Below are positions 8,931-17,738 of a DNA stretch of 64,000 bases, one piece after another. The number at the start of each line of letters is the position of its first letter. The stretch's first letter is position 1. This DNA comes from Pedobacter sp. HDW13 (GTDB lineage Bacteria > Bacteroidota > Bacteroidia > Sphingobacteriales > Sphingobacteriaceae): the NCBI RefSeq assembly GCF_011303555.1, contig NZ_CP049868.1, positions 5,394,001 to 5,458,000 of the forward strand, read 5' to 3'. The translations under genes and the position numbers were made by a program. The notes below the pieces were generated by a model that was not told where the DNA came from, ran no database searches, and was given only the letters and a program-made list of their open reading frames with translations.

Positions 8931-9260
8931 TTAACTCTGATCGTCTGTTTCGGCATCCGGTGCATTCTTCTGAACAGATTCGATACCGTTATCTCTGGCC
9001 GAAGTACTTTCGTACATTTCGCTCGAGCCTATAATTTGCCCGTTGGTTGCTTTTAAGCTAAAATAGTGCTTGCCATTGCTCGATGTTTTCTTCTCAAATT
9101 TCGAATCATCCTGAGCATTCTTTTTAACGGACTCGATTCCATTTTCACAGCTTGATTTTGCAACATAGCCTTCGCTGGCTAAAATAACCTGACCATTGCC
9201 GGCCTTCAGATTAAACTGATACTCGCCGTTAGTCCTTTTAGTAATCACAAATTTTCCCAT
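8931..9260 (-). CDS. YegP family protein with two DUF1508 repeats
   Basis: A 109-residue protein made of two tandem DUF1508 modules. Each has the pattern F-x(8-10)-F-x-LKA-x-NGQ(V/I)I-x-S-E-x(10)-NGIESV-(Q/K)KNA, at residues about 4-50 and 55-101. DUF1508/YegP proteins are small beta-alpha modules that are often stress-associated, with no firmly established activity. A short acidic tail closes the protein. It converges on rplT and shares its terminator. The family call is firm; no function can be assigned. Confidence 0.88.
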   Translation of the reverse strand: MGKFVITKRTNGEYQFNLKAGNGQVILASEGYVAKSSCENGIESVKKNAQDDSKFEKKTSSNGKHYFSLKATNGQIIGSSEMYESTSARDNGIESVQKNAPDAETDDQS

Positions 9261-9390
9261 AGTGCTGATTTTAATTATTTGGTTTAAAATGCTATTTACT
9301 TAAAGTTATAAAAGTTTGTAGGCAAAATCAATATCAGTGTAAGAATTAAAAGTATGTTAACGTAGGGGTTAAATGATAGAAAATCGAGAT

Positions 9391-9529
9391 CGTCATTCCC
9401 TCGCAAGAGGGAATCTTAATGCATTATGCTTAAGATTCCCATCCAATAGCTGTAGGATGAGCACAACAGAATGAAATTTTTAAATAGATTTCTCGACTCC
9501 GCTGCACTTTGCTCGAAATGACGAGACTG
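9391..9529. repeat. Intergenic inverted-repeat element, copy 1
   Basis: The 420-bp gap 9261-9680 carries no gene but is packed with structure. ATTCCCTC-GCAA-GAGGGAAT (9395-9414) and GGGAATCTTAA/TTAAGATTCCC (9409-9440) are overlapping, mutually exclusive hairpins. Further right, TTTAAATAGATTTCTC (from 9479) leads to TTTGCTCGAAATGACGA (9508-9524), which recurs at 9627-9671. Confidence 0.65.
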
Positions 9530-9609
9530 GAGTGACTGTTGCTGATATTGATTTTTATCCAATAATTAAGCCTACCATTGACAGACCCGATAGAAGAATC
9601 TGAAGCGCA

Positions 9610-9672
9610 GCGAAATGGAGAGATCTTTAAATAGATTTCTCTGCTACGTTATACTTCGCTCGAAATGACGAT
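9610..9672. repeat. Intergenic repeat element, copy 2
   Basis: CTTTAAATAGATTTCTCTGC followed by TTCGCTCGAAATGACGATAC is a near copy of the segment at 9479-9529, about 148 bp away. It ends just before the stop codon of the metallopeptidase gene. Confidence 0.65.
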
Positions 9673-9680
9673 ACTTTTTA

Positions 9681-11294
9681 TTAGTATAATCCCAGTTCTG
9701 CTAAGCTGGCAAATTGTAAGCCATCCTGTGCCGAATTGGCTATAATTTTAAAATACTGAAAGGTTTTGGCGCTTCCAAAATCAAAATACTGTGGCCCATT
9801 TGCATTTTGTGCCACATAATTGTTTACCGAAGTAAAGTTTACGCCATCTGTACTGGTTAACAGTTCGAAATTCTTAATTGCCCTTTGCAAACCGCTTCTT
9901 TGTGTTAAACTTAAACCCGTAGCAGTTTTCGAAGCACCCAAATTAATTACCAGATTATGCGGATAGGTAGTTGCAGAGCTCGACCAGCGTGAGTGCCAGT
10001 AAGTACTTGCGTTTCCATCAATTAATCTGATTGCCCTGCCATTTGTAGCACCTTCGCCACTGGTTTCTTCCGAGCTAAAAGAAGCAATACTCCAGCCTGT
10101 TTTACTTAACTCGTTTTTAGTTGAAAAGGTTAGCACCGGCAAACCTCCCGAAAAAGTATAGGAATAAATCTGTTCGGTTACCGTACCGTTATCATGTACC
10201 AGTTTCACTTTCAGTTCGTAAGGAATTCCATCTGCTTTTTCCTGTAAATCGGCAATTGGCATTACTACCCTGAAGCTGTCGGTACCAATCTTTTTCGACT
10301 CCCAGGTGATGGCATTGTAATCTTTGTTTACACCAGTACCTTCATTACCTACGTTTGGATCGTTGTAATACAGTATACTGGTTACATTACCTGTTGAAGT
10401 AAACTTACCCGATACCACGATTGATGCAAGACCGCTATCATAGCCGGCATAGATTTTAGGAATGTTGGTTGTAACCGAACCATAATAGGTGTTGGAGTTA
10501 TTGTTGAAAACCTGGTTAGCGTTCAAAATAGCAGCATCAGCAGCAGTTAAGAAGGTAGGGCTTTTACCCAGTGTTCCGTTACCGGCCCACATTAACGCCA
10601 TACCTAGTGTAGAGTTTTCAGAAACTTTTTGTCTGTTGTGTGGTAAATTTAAACCATGGCCTAGCTCGTGTACCATACCACCAAACCAAACACTGAAACG
10701 GTTACCTACTGCTGTGCTTAAACCAAGGTTGGCAATATCCATTTCTTCGTAATCAAGCGCATAGCACCATTTACCCGTACCGTAAAAAGGGCCACCACTT
10801 GGCGTACCATTTGAGCCAATAGAGTACCTTGGTATAATAATTAAGGTATGGTCGCTGGTTTTATCAGCAGGGTGAGCAGCAAAATAAGCGTTTATTTCGC
10901 TGGCTACAGCACCCGAACCACCTGAATAAGGATAACTGCTTTTTGGTAAGCTTCCTCTTATGGTTAAGATTTTTACACCACCTGAGCCATCATCGGCCAA
11001 ACCAAAGGTTTTGTTGCCATAACCATTCCGGTTCATTTCCTGTTTGTACCAGTCCTGGGTCCACAATAAAAGATCACTTAACCTCTTACGGTAACCGGCT
11101 AAGGTATCCAGATCGTTAGGCACAAAGTACACTACATTTACATTACGCGTTTGCGTAATAATGTTCGCTGTAGCCATTTTATGACTTAGCGTAGGCGTTT
11201 TTTCCTCAGGTTGTAGGGTTTGTTCCTTTTTACAAGATAGGGTAAACAGACAGGCGGAGACAAGGCCTGCAAAAAGTAGACTGTTTTTTTTCAT
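9681..11294 (-). CDS. Secreted zinc metallopeptidase-like lipoprotein with C-terminal discoidin (F5/8 type C) domain
   Basis: A 537-residue protein with an N-terminal hydrophobic segment ending in a lipobox-like TLSC (Cys21), so it is probably an exported lipoprotein. The catalytic region carries HELGHGLNLPH near residue 208, an HExxHxxxxxH zincin signature. A central beta-rich segment (about 270-390) is followed by a discoidin-type domain (about 395-537) with LIDGNASTYWHSRW and FQYFKIIANS, which usually binds carbohydrate or surfaces. It probably cleaves proteins or glycoproteins at the cell surface; the substrate is unknown. The gene stands alone with a long upstream region holding two palindromic operator-like sites. 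Confidence 0.8.
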   Translation of the reverse strand: MKKNSLLFAGLVSACLFTLSCKKEQTLQPEEKTPTLSHKMATANIITQTRNVNVVYFVPNDLDTLAGYRKRLSDLLLWTQDWYKQEMNRNGYGNKTFGLADDGSGGVKILTIRGSLPKSSYPYSGGSGAVASEINAYFAAHPADKTSDHTLIIIPRYSIGSNGTPSGGPFYGTGKWCYALDYEEMDIANLGLSTAVGNRFSVWFGGMVHELGHGLNLPHNRQKVSENSTLGMALMWAGNGTLGKSPTFLTAADAAILNANQVFNNNSNTYYGSVTTNIPKIYAGYDSGLASIVVSGKFTSTGNVTSILYYNDPNVGNEGTGVNKDYNAITWESKKIGTDSFRVVMPIADLQEKADGIPYELKVKLVHDNGTVTEQIYSYTFSGGLPVLTFSTKNELSKTGWSIASFSSEETSGEGATNGRAIRLIDGNASTYWHSRWSSSATTYPHNLVINLGASKTATGLSLTQRSGLQRAIKNFELLTSTDGVNFTSVNNYVAQNANGPQYFDFGSAKTFQYFKIIANSAQDGLQFASLAELGLY

Positions 11295-11539
11295 TAGATA
11301 ATTTTTAGGTTAGGAATTTGATAATATGCAATTGGTTAATAATGCCTTCTTTAACGTGCCGACCTCAGCCACATGTTCTGATTTTCATAAAATATGAAGA
11401 TCACATCATCAATATGTGCCAAACCTGGCCACTATTCCTCTACTTTTAGTTAAAAATGGAGCGTAATAAGTTAGTTTCCTTTTGTTTTGTAATCCTTAAG
11501 TTACACACAGTAAGTATACTTCGTTAAAATAAATCAGCG

Positions 11540-11665
11540 CAAACGTTTGTGTTATAATTGTCGGAAATACATTTAATAGTTAATCCTGAAAAACATAACC
11601 CCCGGTTTTTATAACTTTTATTTCGGATGACAAAAAATGTGCTGATTATAACACGCAAACGTTTG
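11540..11665. promoter_or_regulatory. Pair of CAAACGTTTG palindromes in the 618-bp gap upstream of the metallopeptidase gene
   Basis: The gap 11295-11912 has no gene. Two exact CAAACGTTTG palindromes lie at 11540-11549 and 11656-11665. Their inner flanks are also inverted (TGTTATAAT after the first, ATTATAACA before the second), so the pair forms a large inverted repeat about 116 bp apart. The core with a central CG resembles LacI/PurR-family operators. Since the gene at 9681-11294 reads away from here, the sites probably control it. Confidence 0.55.
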
Positions 11666-11912
11666 ATTGCTCTGTCAGGTTAAGCCGTAAGAACTTGTGT
11701 TTTTGCCGTTATTTCCGGGATGTATTATTTATTAGGCTTTTAAGCTTTGTTTTTGTTGCAGAAGTGCTTAAGTAAAAATAGTTTCATATTTTATTGCAAA
11801 AAGCTGAAACCATAGCCACTTAAAATCTGGTCAAGAGGAGGGCAGGCAGGTAAAAATACCATCAAATAATTGACGGTAGTACTAAGCCATAACACAGGAA
11901 AGTATGGTGGTT

Positions 11913-13364
11913 TTAGCCCAAACTATTGGTAAATTTCATCCTGATTCCGCTTTGAAAGTTGAGGATTATTTTGAAGATTTCAACAAGGGTTACCTTTTCA
12001 ATTTTGGTCAGTGTATCGATTTCAATAAAGTTATTTGGCGCCGACTGGTGGTTAATGATTAAATTGGCCTGGTGTTTCAGCCTTAAACCCATCAAATAAT
12101 AATAGGATTGCGAAAGTTCGTTAAACTGCTCTTCTGTAAATATACCAAGTTCTTTTAAAGTTTTTAAACGTTCTCCGGTATTTTCTTTCTGAAAAATCCT
12201 GTTCTGCAAGGCATAAACCCTGGCCAGATCAACAATGGGTGTCATGGCGGTTTTTATATCGAAAACCTCTTTCTTATGTATTTTCTGCGTGCGGATGTTT
12301 CTGAAATAGGTGAGTGGTGGTTCGTACAGCAAAGCATTTTTAGCCAAATAGACATAAAATTTTTCTATCGGTTTCTGCAGTTCTTCATCCACAAAAGACC
12401 TTAAACTTTCCATGATACTTAAATCGCCATAAATTGCCCTGCAATCGAAAAAAGCTGCAAACTTTACCGCTGCTTCGGGTAAAGCTTCTTCGATCCAGTT
12501 TTTGTAATTGTATTTCCAGTGCGATAAAGAATGCGTCCAGTTCGGATTGGTAGCCATGTAATCGCCATCACAATACACAAAACCTACGTAGTTCAGGTTA
12601 TCTGAAACCTGCGTAGCCAGATCGAGAAAATAGGAGCGTACGGCAGCACGTTTATCTTCAGGGGTATCCTCATAAATAATGGCATTGTCCTGATCGGTTT
12701 TAAGGCTCAGCTCTTTACGGCCTTCGCTGCCCAAAACCATAAAAACAAATTTTGCAGGCGGTGGCCCGAGTTTGGCAATTACATCTTCAATAATTTTGAA
12801 CGAAATGGTATCGGCAATGGTAGTAACTACCTCGTTTACAATTTTAGCATGAACTCCTCTGTTTAATAATTGAGCAACAATATGCGGCACTTTTTGCCAC
12901 TTCAGCTTCAGGTCGCTAGTGTTTACCGCCGATTTTACCGACTGAATAAAAACCAAAGGAGATTCTGCCTGCTCGCTCAACAGCCTGTTCCGGCTCAAAA
13001 AACCAACATAATTGCCGTTATCATTTACCAGCAAATAGCGCGATTTTTTACTGAACATCATCAAAATAGCCTCGTAAACATAAGCATCGGGCGTTATGGT
13101 TACAATATTCCTGTCCATAACCGTTTCAATAGCTAAGCCTGCATTTAACTGTTTGGCAATAACTTCATCTCTTAAAGTAATATCGGTTACAAAGCCCACA
13201 TAACCTTGTGCTTCATCTTTAACAAATAGGCAGCTGGTTTTCTGTTCGGCCATTTTAATTGCCGCTTCAAAAATTGGAGTGGCAGGATCGCAACTCACTA
13301 TTTTCTTGAAAGTGATATCTCCGATGCGGGCTGTATAAATGCGGTCGGCTAATTTATCTTCCAT
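11913..13364 (-). CDS. CBS-domain putative nucleotidyltransferase (DUF294 type)
   Basis: A 483-residue cytoplasmic protein. Residues about 15-130 form two CBS domains, which normally bind adenine nucleotides. Residues about 150-300 hold the DUF294 nucleotidyltransferase-like domain with LGSEGRKELSLKTDQDNA at 211-228, where the G-S and the D-x-D pair are the expected catalytic elements, as in GlnD. The C-terminal part matches the DUF294 C-terminal substrate-binding helical domain. The activity is not established; GlnD-like uridylylation is only an analogy. It overlaps the exonuclease gene by 11 bp, an arrangement seen for this protein pair in other bacteria. Confidence 0.83.
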   Translation of the reverse strand: MEDKLADRIYTARIGDITFKKIVSCDPATPIFEAAIKMAEQKTSCLFVKDEAQGYVGFVTDITLRDEVIAKQLNAGLAIETVMDRNIVTITPDAYVYEAILMMFSKKSRYLLVNDNGNYVGFLSRNRLLSEQAESPLVFIQSVKSAVNTSDLKLKWQKVPHIVAQLLNRGVHAKIVNEVVTTIADTISFKIIEDVIAKLGPPPAKFVFMVLGSEGRKELSLKTDQDNAIIYEDTPEDKRAAVRSYFLDLATQVSDNLNYVGFVYCDGDYMATNPNWTHSLSHWKYNYKNWIEEALPEAAVKFAAFFDCRAIYGDLSIMESLRSFVDEELQKPIEKFYVYLAKNALLYEPPLTYFRNIRTQKIHKKEVFDIKTAMTPIVDLARVYALQNRIFQKENTGERLKTLKELGIFTEEQFNELSQSYYYLMGLRLKHQANLIINHQSAPNNFIEIDTLTKIEKVTLVEIFKIILNFQSGIRMKFTNSLG

Positions 13365-14031
13365 TAAAAATTCCTTTTAAAATTTTTTTGAATGAAAATG
13401 CTTTTGCTTTCTTCTTTTCGCGATTAAAGCTATGTTGCTGACTATAAACAGCTGATAAGCTGATTTTTTTACTTTCTATAAGGTGGAAGAATATTTTAGC
13501 GGCACTCAATGCATCAGACAACGCGTTATGCATATTCTCTGGTACCTCATTAAATAATATGGTATAAAATTTATCGAGTTTTAGGTGACTGATTACAGAA
13601 TCGGTAATATATAAAGCACTCGTTTTCATGGTACAGAAAAAGGACAGGTCTTTAAAAACATCTTCTTTGCCTATTCTAAACAGCTCAACATTCACCATGT
13701 GGTAATCGAGTTCGATAAAATGGCCTACAACCAAAGGTTTATACTTTTTAATATCGGCATAAAACCTGAGCATAATTTTTTCTTTATCTTCTCCATGCAC
13801 CCGTAAATATTCGGGGCTTATGTTGTGTATTTTTTGCGCTGCCTTATCTATAACAATATCTGTATTGCTCAGGTAATGGTTTTCGCGTTTCACTTCCTGA
13901 TAATTAGCATCATAAACTATCCAGGCGATCTGCACAATATGCGGCCAGTTATTTTCTTTGGCATAAGGTGCCGACCAATTTTTAGGCAGCCCGGATGTTT
14001 CGGTATCCACTACGAGGAAGTACGCTTGCAA
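13354..14031 (-). CDS. DnaQ-like 3'-5' exonuclease (DEDDh)
   Basis: A 225-residue protein with the exonuclease motifs of the DNA polymerase III epsilon family: ExoI VVDTETSG (Asp9, Glu11), ExoII with HFIELDYHMVN (Asp near residue 110) and ExoIII HNALSDA (His and Asp). It degrades DNA or RNA from the 3' end using two metal ions. It is too short to be a polymerase-fused form and has a basic tail (KKKAKAFSFKKILKG). It is the upstream gene of a two-gene unit with the CBS/nucleotidyltransferase protein, suggesting joint action in nucleotide or nucleic-acid signalling. Confidence 0.83.
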   Translation of the reverse strand: MQAYFLVVDTETSGLPKNWSAPYAKENNWPHIVQIAWIVYDANYQEVKRENHYLSNTDIVIDKAAQKIHNISPEYLRVHGEDKEKIMLRFYADIKKYKPLVVGHFIELDYHMVNVELFRIGKEDVFKDLSFFCTMKTSALYITDSVISHLKLDKFYTILFNEVPENMHNALSDALSAAKIFFHLIESKKISLSAVYSQQHSFNREKKKAKAFSFKKILKGIFNGR

Positions 14032-14207
14032 AATGCTTGGTTAGGTTTACAGTTAAAGACTGATGTTCACCAAAGATAATTAATAACGGTCATAAATGAT
14101 AACAATTTTAGGATATAGCCACACTAAATAATATTTTTAAATTGTTAATATATTATTTGATAAAGTAAAAGATTTGAACTTATTTGCCTTAAAAATTACT
14201 TGAAATT

Positions 14208-15578
14208 ATGCTCTCACGATTATTTTGCGTTATCGCATGTATTATGTGTTTGGGTTCTGCTTTTGCCCAAAAGAAGCTTGCTGAAAATATGCACTTCAAA
14301 AAGCTGCCTAATGGCCTGGAGGTATTGGTTGTTGTAGACCGTACTGTACCACTGGTTACCATCGAAATGGCTTGTAGAAATGGTTCGTTTACCGAAACCG
14401 ACGAGTTTAACGGACTGAGCCATTTATATGAGCACCTGTTCTTTAAGGCGAACAAAGATTATCCTGATTTTGAAAGCCTTAATGGCAGGATGAACGATTT
14501 GGATATCAACTCAAACGCTACTACCAGAGAAGAAGTAGTGAATTACTTTTTTACGCTTCCGGCTGCGAATTTAAAGGCTGGCTTAAGCCTGATGAATTCT
14601 TCTATCCGTTATCCGAAGTTTATAAAGGAAGATATGGCACTCGAAAATGAAGTCGTAAATGCCGAGTTCACCCGTCACGAATCGAGTCCGATTTTTGCTT
14701 TAATGGAAGCCAACTCGCGCCACATGTGGGGTACAAATTATTCGCGGAAAAACGTAATCGGCAGTCATGAGGTAATTTTATCGGCCACTCCTTCAAAAAT
14801 GGATTCGATTAAAAACAAATATTACTGGCCTAACAATTCGGTGCTGGTTATTGCCGGCGATGTAAAAGTTGATGATGCCTTTAGCTATGTTGATTATATT
14901 TTTAGTGGCTGGAAACCCTCGAAAGTAGATCCTTTTGTGAAATGGCCTATTCCCGAATTTCAACCGCTTACTAAAAACGATTATTATCTGGTAGAATCGA
15001 ATAAAAGCCCTGTGCCATATATGTTGTTTAGCTGGCATGGCCCCGATACGCGTAACGATATCCCGGCAACTTATGCTGCAGATGTGTTTTCGTTTATTGT
15101 TAACCAGAACGGTTCGAAAATGAAACAGGCTTTAATTAACTCGGGACTGGCTCAGGAAGCGGATGTAAATTACTATACGCAGAAATATACCGGCCCTATC
15201 AGTTTAATGGTGAGCCCAAATCCGGCCAAGGTGAAAGAATGTTATGATGAAGTGTTAAAGCAGATTTCGCTTTGGGCCAATGAAGATTATTTGTCTGATT
15301 TGCAGATCGAGCGGGCTAAAAGATTATTATCAATCGAACAAGTTGAAAGGAGAGAAGTAACCTCTGATTACGCGCATTTACTTTCCTTCTGGTGGGCATC
15401 GGCTTCAATAGATTATTATACCCATTACGAAGAAGAGGTAAACAAGGTAACCAGAAAGGATTTACTGGATTATGTACATAAATACATTAAAGATAAGCCT
15501 TACTGTGCTGGTTTAATGATGGACAATGCGAGTGTGAAAACGGTAAAACCCGAAACATTTTTTAAATCGACAAATTAA
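14208..15578 (+). CDS. M16 family zinc metallopeptidase (catalytic subunit type)
   Basis: A 456-residue exported protein with signal peptide (cleavage near AFAQ, residue 20). The inverted zinc motif HLYEH lies at residues 72-76, with the distal acidic residue in ALENEVVNAE at about 146-153. This is the catalytic half of an M16B-type enzyme such as PqqL or the mitochondrial processing peptidase beta subunit. Together with the next gene (10 bp downstream), which lacks the zinc motif, it likely forms a periplasmic heterodimer that degrades peptides or processes proteins. Confidence 0.9.
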   Translation: MLSRLFCVIACIMCLGSAFAQKKLAENMHFKKLPNGLEVLVVVDRTVPLVTIEMACRNGSFTETDEFNGLSHLYEHLFFKANKDYPDFESLNGRMNDLDINSNATTREEVVNYFFTLPAANLKAGLSLMNSSIRYPKFIKEDMALENEVVNAEFTRHESSPIFALMEANSRHMWGTNYSRKNVIGSHEVILSATPSKMDSIKNKYYWPNNSVLVIAGDVKVDDAFSYVDYIFSGWKPSKVDPFVKWPIPEFQPLTKNDYYLVESNKSPVPYMLFSWHGPDTRNDIPATYAADVFSFIVNQNGSKMKQALINSGLAQEADVNYYTQKYTGPISLMVSPNPAKVKECYDEVLKQISLWANEDYLSDLQIERAKRLLSIEQVERREVTSDYAHLLSFWWASASIDYYTHYEEEVNKVTRKDLLDYVHKYIKDKPYCAGLMMDNASVKTVKPETFFKSTN

Positions 15579-15587
15579 GCTGATCTC

Positions 15588-16871
15588 ATGAAAAGAATTA
15601 TATTTTTTATTGCCTTTGTGGCATTATTCCAATATAGCCACGCCCAAACTAAAGCCATTTCATTTGATGTTAATGGCTTGAAAGTAATTTTAAAACCAAC
15701 TGAAAAAGAAACGGTTAGCATTAGCATGTTTTTTAAGGGTGGTGTAATGAATTATACTGCCGAACAAGCAGGAATAGAAAACCTGGCTTTAGCATCAGCG
15801 GCTACTTGCGGCACCAAAAATTATAGTGTAGTCGATTATCAGGAGCTGGCAGATGAATACGGAATCGCTATTTCAGGTTCTTCTACAACAGATTATGGAA
15901 CCATTAGTATGAACTGTATTTCCAAATATCTCGATCAGGGATGGAAGCTGTTTTCGGATGCTGTGGTGAATCCTGCTTTTGATAAAACTGAATTTCAGAC
16001 TACTAAAGAACGGATGATCTCGGCTATTTACCACAGCCAGTCTGATCCCGAAACCAGAGTTGAACAAATGAGCATGGAGAGCATGTTTAAAGATTCGCCA
16101 TATAGTATTAACCCATTGGGCAGCAGTAAAACAGTAGGTGGATTTACCGCCGAAATGGTAAGTAACTACTACCATAACGAGTTGTTAAACAAAAATAAAA
16201 TGTTCCTCGTTGTTGCAGGTAAGATTACCAAAGAAGCTTTGGAACAAAAAATACAGGCATCTTTTAAGGAGCTTAAAGGGAAACCTTACACTCCTCCGGT
16301 TTACGATCGTAAAATGCTAACCGGAGAACGTTTGGTAGTTGAACAAAGGGATATTGCCACCAATTACATGAGTTGCATTATGAATGCACCCACCATGAAC
16401 AGTCCCGACTATCATGCCTTTGTATTGATTATTAATGCATTAAGCGGAAGTATGAATTATGAGTTGAGGACACGTTTAGGTTTATCATACGCGCCGGGTG
16501 CTACCATTAAGACACAGCAGATTCCGTATAGTTCTATGTTTGTAAGCACTACACAACCGAAGAAAGCTTTTCAGGCTATGGTAACAGTATATAACAACAT
16601 TAAAGAGGGAAAATACAGTCAGCGCTACCTCGATGCTTTGAAAAAAGACCATCGCGATGGTTATTACAGGCATCAGGAAAGTGCAAGCTCTATTGTAGAA
16701 GATTTGGGAGAGGCTGAAGTACTGGGAAGTTACACGCTGGTAGAAGATATGGTGCCCAACTTTAACAAAGTAACCTTAGCTGATATGAAAGATTCTTTTA
16801 CAAAATACCTGAAAGGTGCAATTTGGGTTTATCTGGGCGATGAACAGGTAGGGAAGGCTGCATTTCAATAA
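15588..16871 (+). CDS. M16 family peptidase-like protein, non-catalytic partner
   Basis: A 427-residue exported protein (signal peptide ending near SHAQ, residue 20) with the M16 fold. The position where HxxEH should be reads NLALASAATCGTKNYS, so zinc binding is lost. The M16 C-terminal motif region is present (LRTRLGLSYAPGATI, matching the conserved R-x-x-x-GLxY element). Such inactive partners pair with an active subunit, here the immediately upstream gene. Role: substrate chamber and binding. Confidence 0.88.
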   Translation: MKRIIFFIAFVALFQYSHAQTKAISFDVNGLKVILKPTEKETVSISMFFKGGVMNYTAEQAGIENLALASAATCGTKNYSVVDYQELADEYGIAISGSSTTDYGTISMNCISKYLDQGWKLFSDAVVNPAFDKTEFQTTKERMISAIYHSQSDPETRVEQMSMESMFKDSPYSINPLGSSKTVGGFTAEMVSNYYHNELLNKNKMFLVVAGKITKEALEQKIQASFKELKGKPYTPPVYDRKMLTGERLVVEQRDIATNYMSCIMNAPTMNSPDYHAFVLIINALSGSMNYELRTRLGLSYAPGATIKTQQIPYSSMFVSTTQPKKAFQAMVTVYNNIKEGKYSQRYLDALKKDHRDGYYRHQESASSIVEDLGEAEVLGSYTLVEDMVPNFNKVTLADMKDSFTKYLKGAIWVYLGDEQVGKAAFQ

Positions 16872-16905
16872 TGAGCTTATTTTGAAGAGGATCGTCTTTT
16901 AGTGT

Positions 16906-16966
16906 GTAGTGGAGAAATCTGATTAAAGATCTCTCCACTACGCTTTGCTTCGGTCGAGATGACGAT
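16906..16966. repeat. Intergenic inverted-repeat element, copy 3
   Basis: GTAGTGGAGA (16906-16915) and TCTCCACTAC (16932-16941) form a perfect 10-bp stem, followed by GCTTTGCTTCGGTCGAGATGACGATT, shown here in part: its TCGAGATGACGA end matches the ends of the 9.4-9.7 kb elements. It lies between the converging M16 and glpF genes and could act as a terminator. Confidence 0.6.
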
Positions 16967-16970
16967 TGGC

Positions 16971-17708
16971 TTACTTGTGCATGAGCAGATAAACCACTGC
17001 CGCTAAAGTTGAGCCAACTATAGGACCAACTATCGGCACCCAGGCGTAATCCCAACCGCTGCTGCCTTTACCTTTCATTGGAATCAATGCATGGATAATC
17101 CTTGGGCCTAAATCCCTGGCCGGGTTAATGGCATACCCTGTGGTACCACCTAAAGCCAAACCGATTACCCAAACCAAAAATGCAACGGGTATAGCACCAA
17201 GCGAACCTAAGCCAATTGGCGTAGTGTTTTCTTTAGTGCCCATACTGGCATCTGTGAAGTAGAAAATCACAAATATTAGCACAAACGTGCCGATAATTTC
17301 TGAAACCAGATTGGAAGCATTATTTCTGATAGCCGGAGCAGTGGCAAAAGGAGCAGCTTTTAACCCTTGATCTTCGGTAGCATCGAAATGGTCTTTGTAC
17401 ATTACCCATACCAGAAATGAACCTGTCATTGCGCCAGCCAGTTGTGATAGGATATAAAAAGGTACTAAAGACCAGCTAAAACCTTTGCCAATGGCTAAGC
17501 CCAAAGTAACGATCGGGTTTAAGTGTGCGCCACTGTATGGTCCGGCTACTACTACGCCAACAAATACGGCGAGCGCCCAGGCGGTGGTAATGGAAATCCA
17601 GCCACCATTGTTTCCTTTTGTACCTTTAAGTACAACATTGGCTACCACGCCATTACCCAAAAGGATCATGAGTGCGGTGCCAATAAATTCTGCGAGATAT
17701 ATGTTCAT
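16971..17708 (-). CDS. glpF: MIP family channel, glycerol uptake facilitator
   Basis: A 245-residue membrane channel with six transmembrane segments. The second pore motif is AINPARDLGPR, where the Asp after NPAR marks the aquaglyceroporin rather than the water-channel subgroup. The first motif reads HLNPIVTLG, with Ile in place of the usual Ala of NPA. It allows facilitated diffusion of glycerol across the inner membrane. It is the distal gene of a glpD-glpK-glpF run on the minus strand, 30 bp after glpK, which supports the glycerol role. Confidence 0.92.
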   Translation of the reverse strand: MNIYLAEFIGTALMILLGNGVVANVVLKGTKGNNGGWISITTAWALAVFVGVVVAGPYSGAHLNPIVTLGLAIGKGFSWSLVPFYILSQLAGAMTGSFLVWVMYKDHFDATEDQGLKAAPFATAPAIRNNASNLVSEIIGTFVLIFVIFYFTDASMGTKENTTPIGLGSLGAIPVAFLVWVIGLALGGTTGYAINPARDLGPRIIHALIPMKGKGSSGWDYAWVPIVGPIVGSTLAAVVYLLMHK

Positions 17709-17738
17709 ACGTTAAATTCTTAAGCGAATATCTTATTT

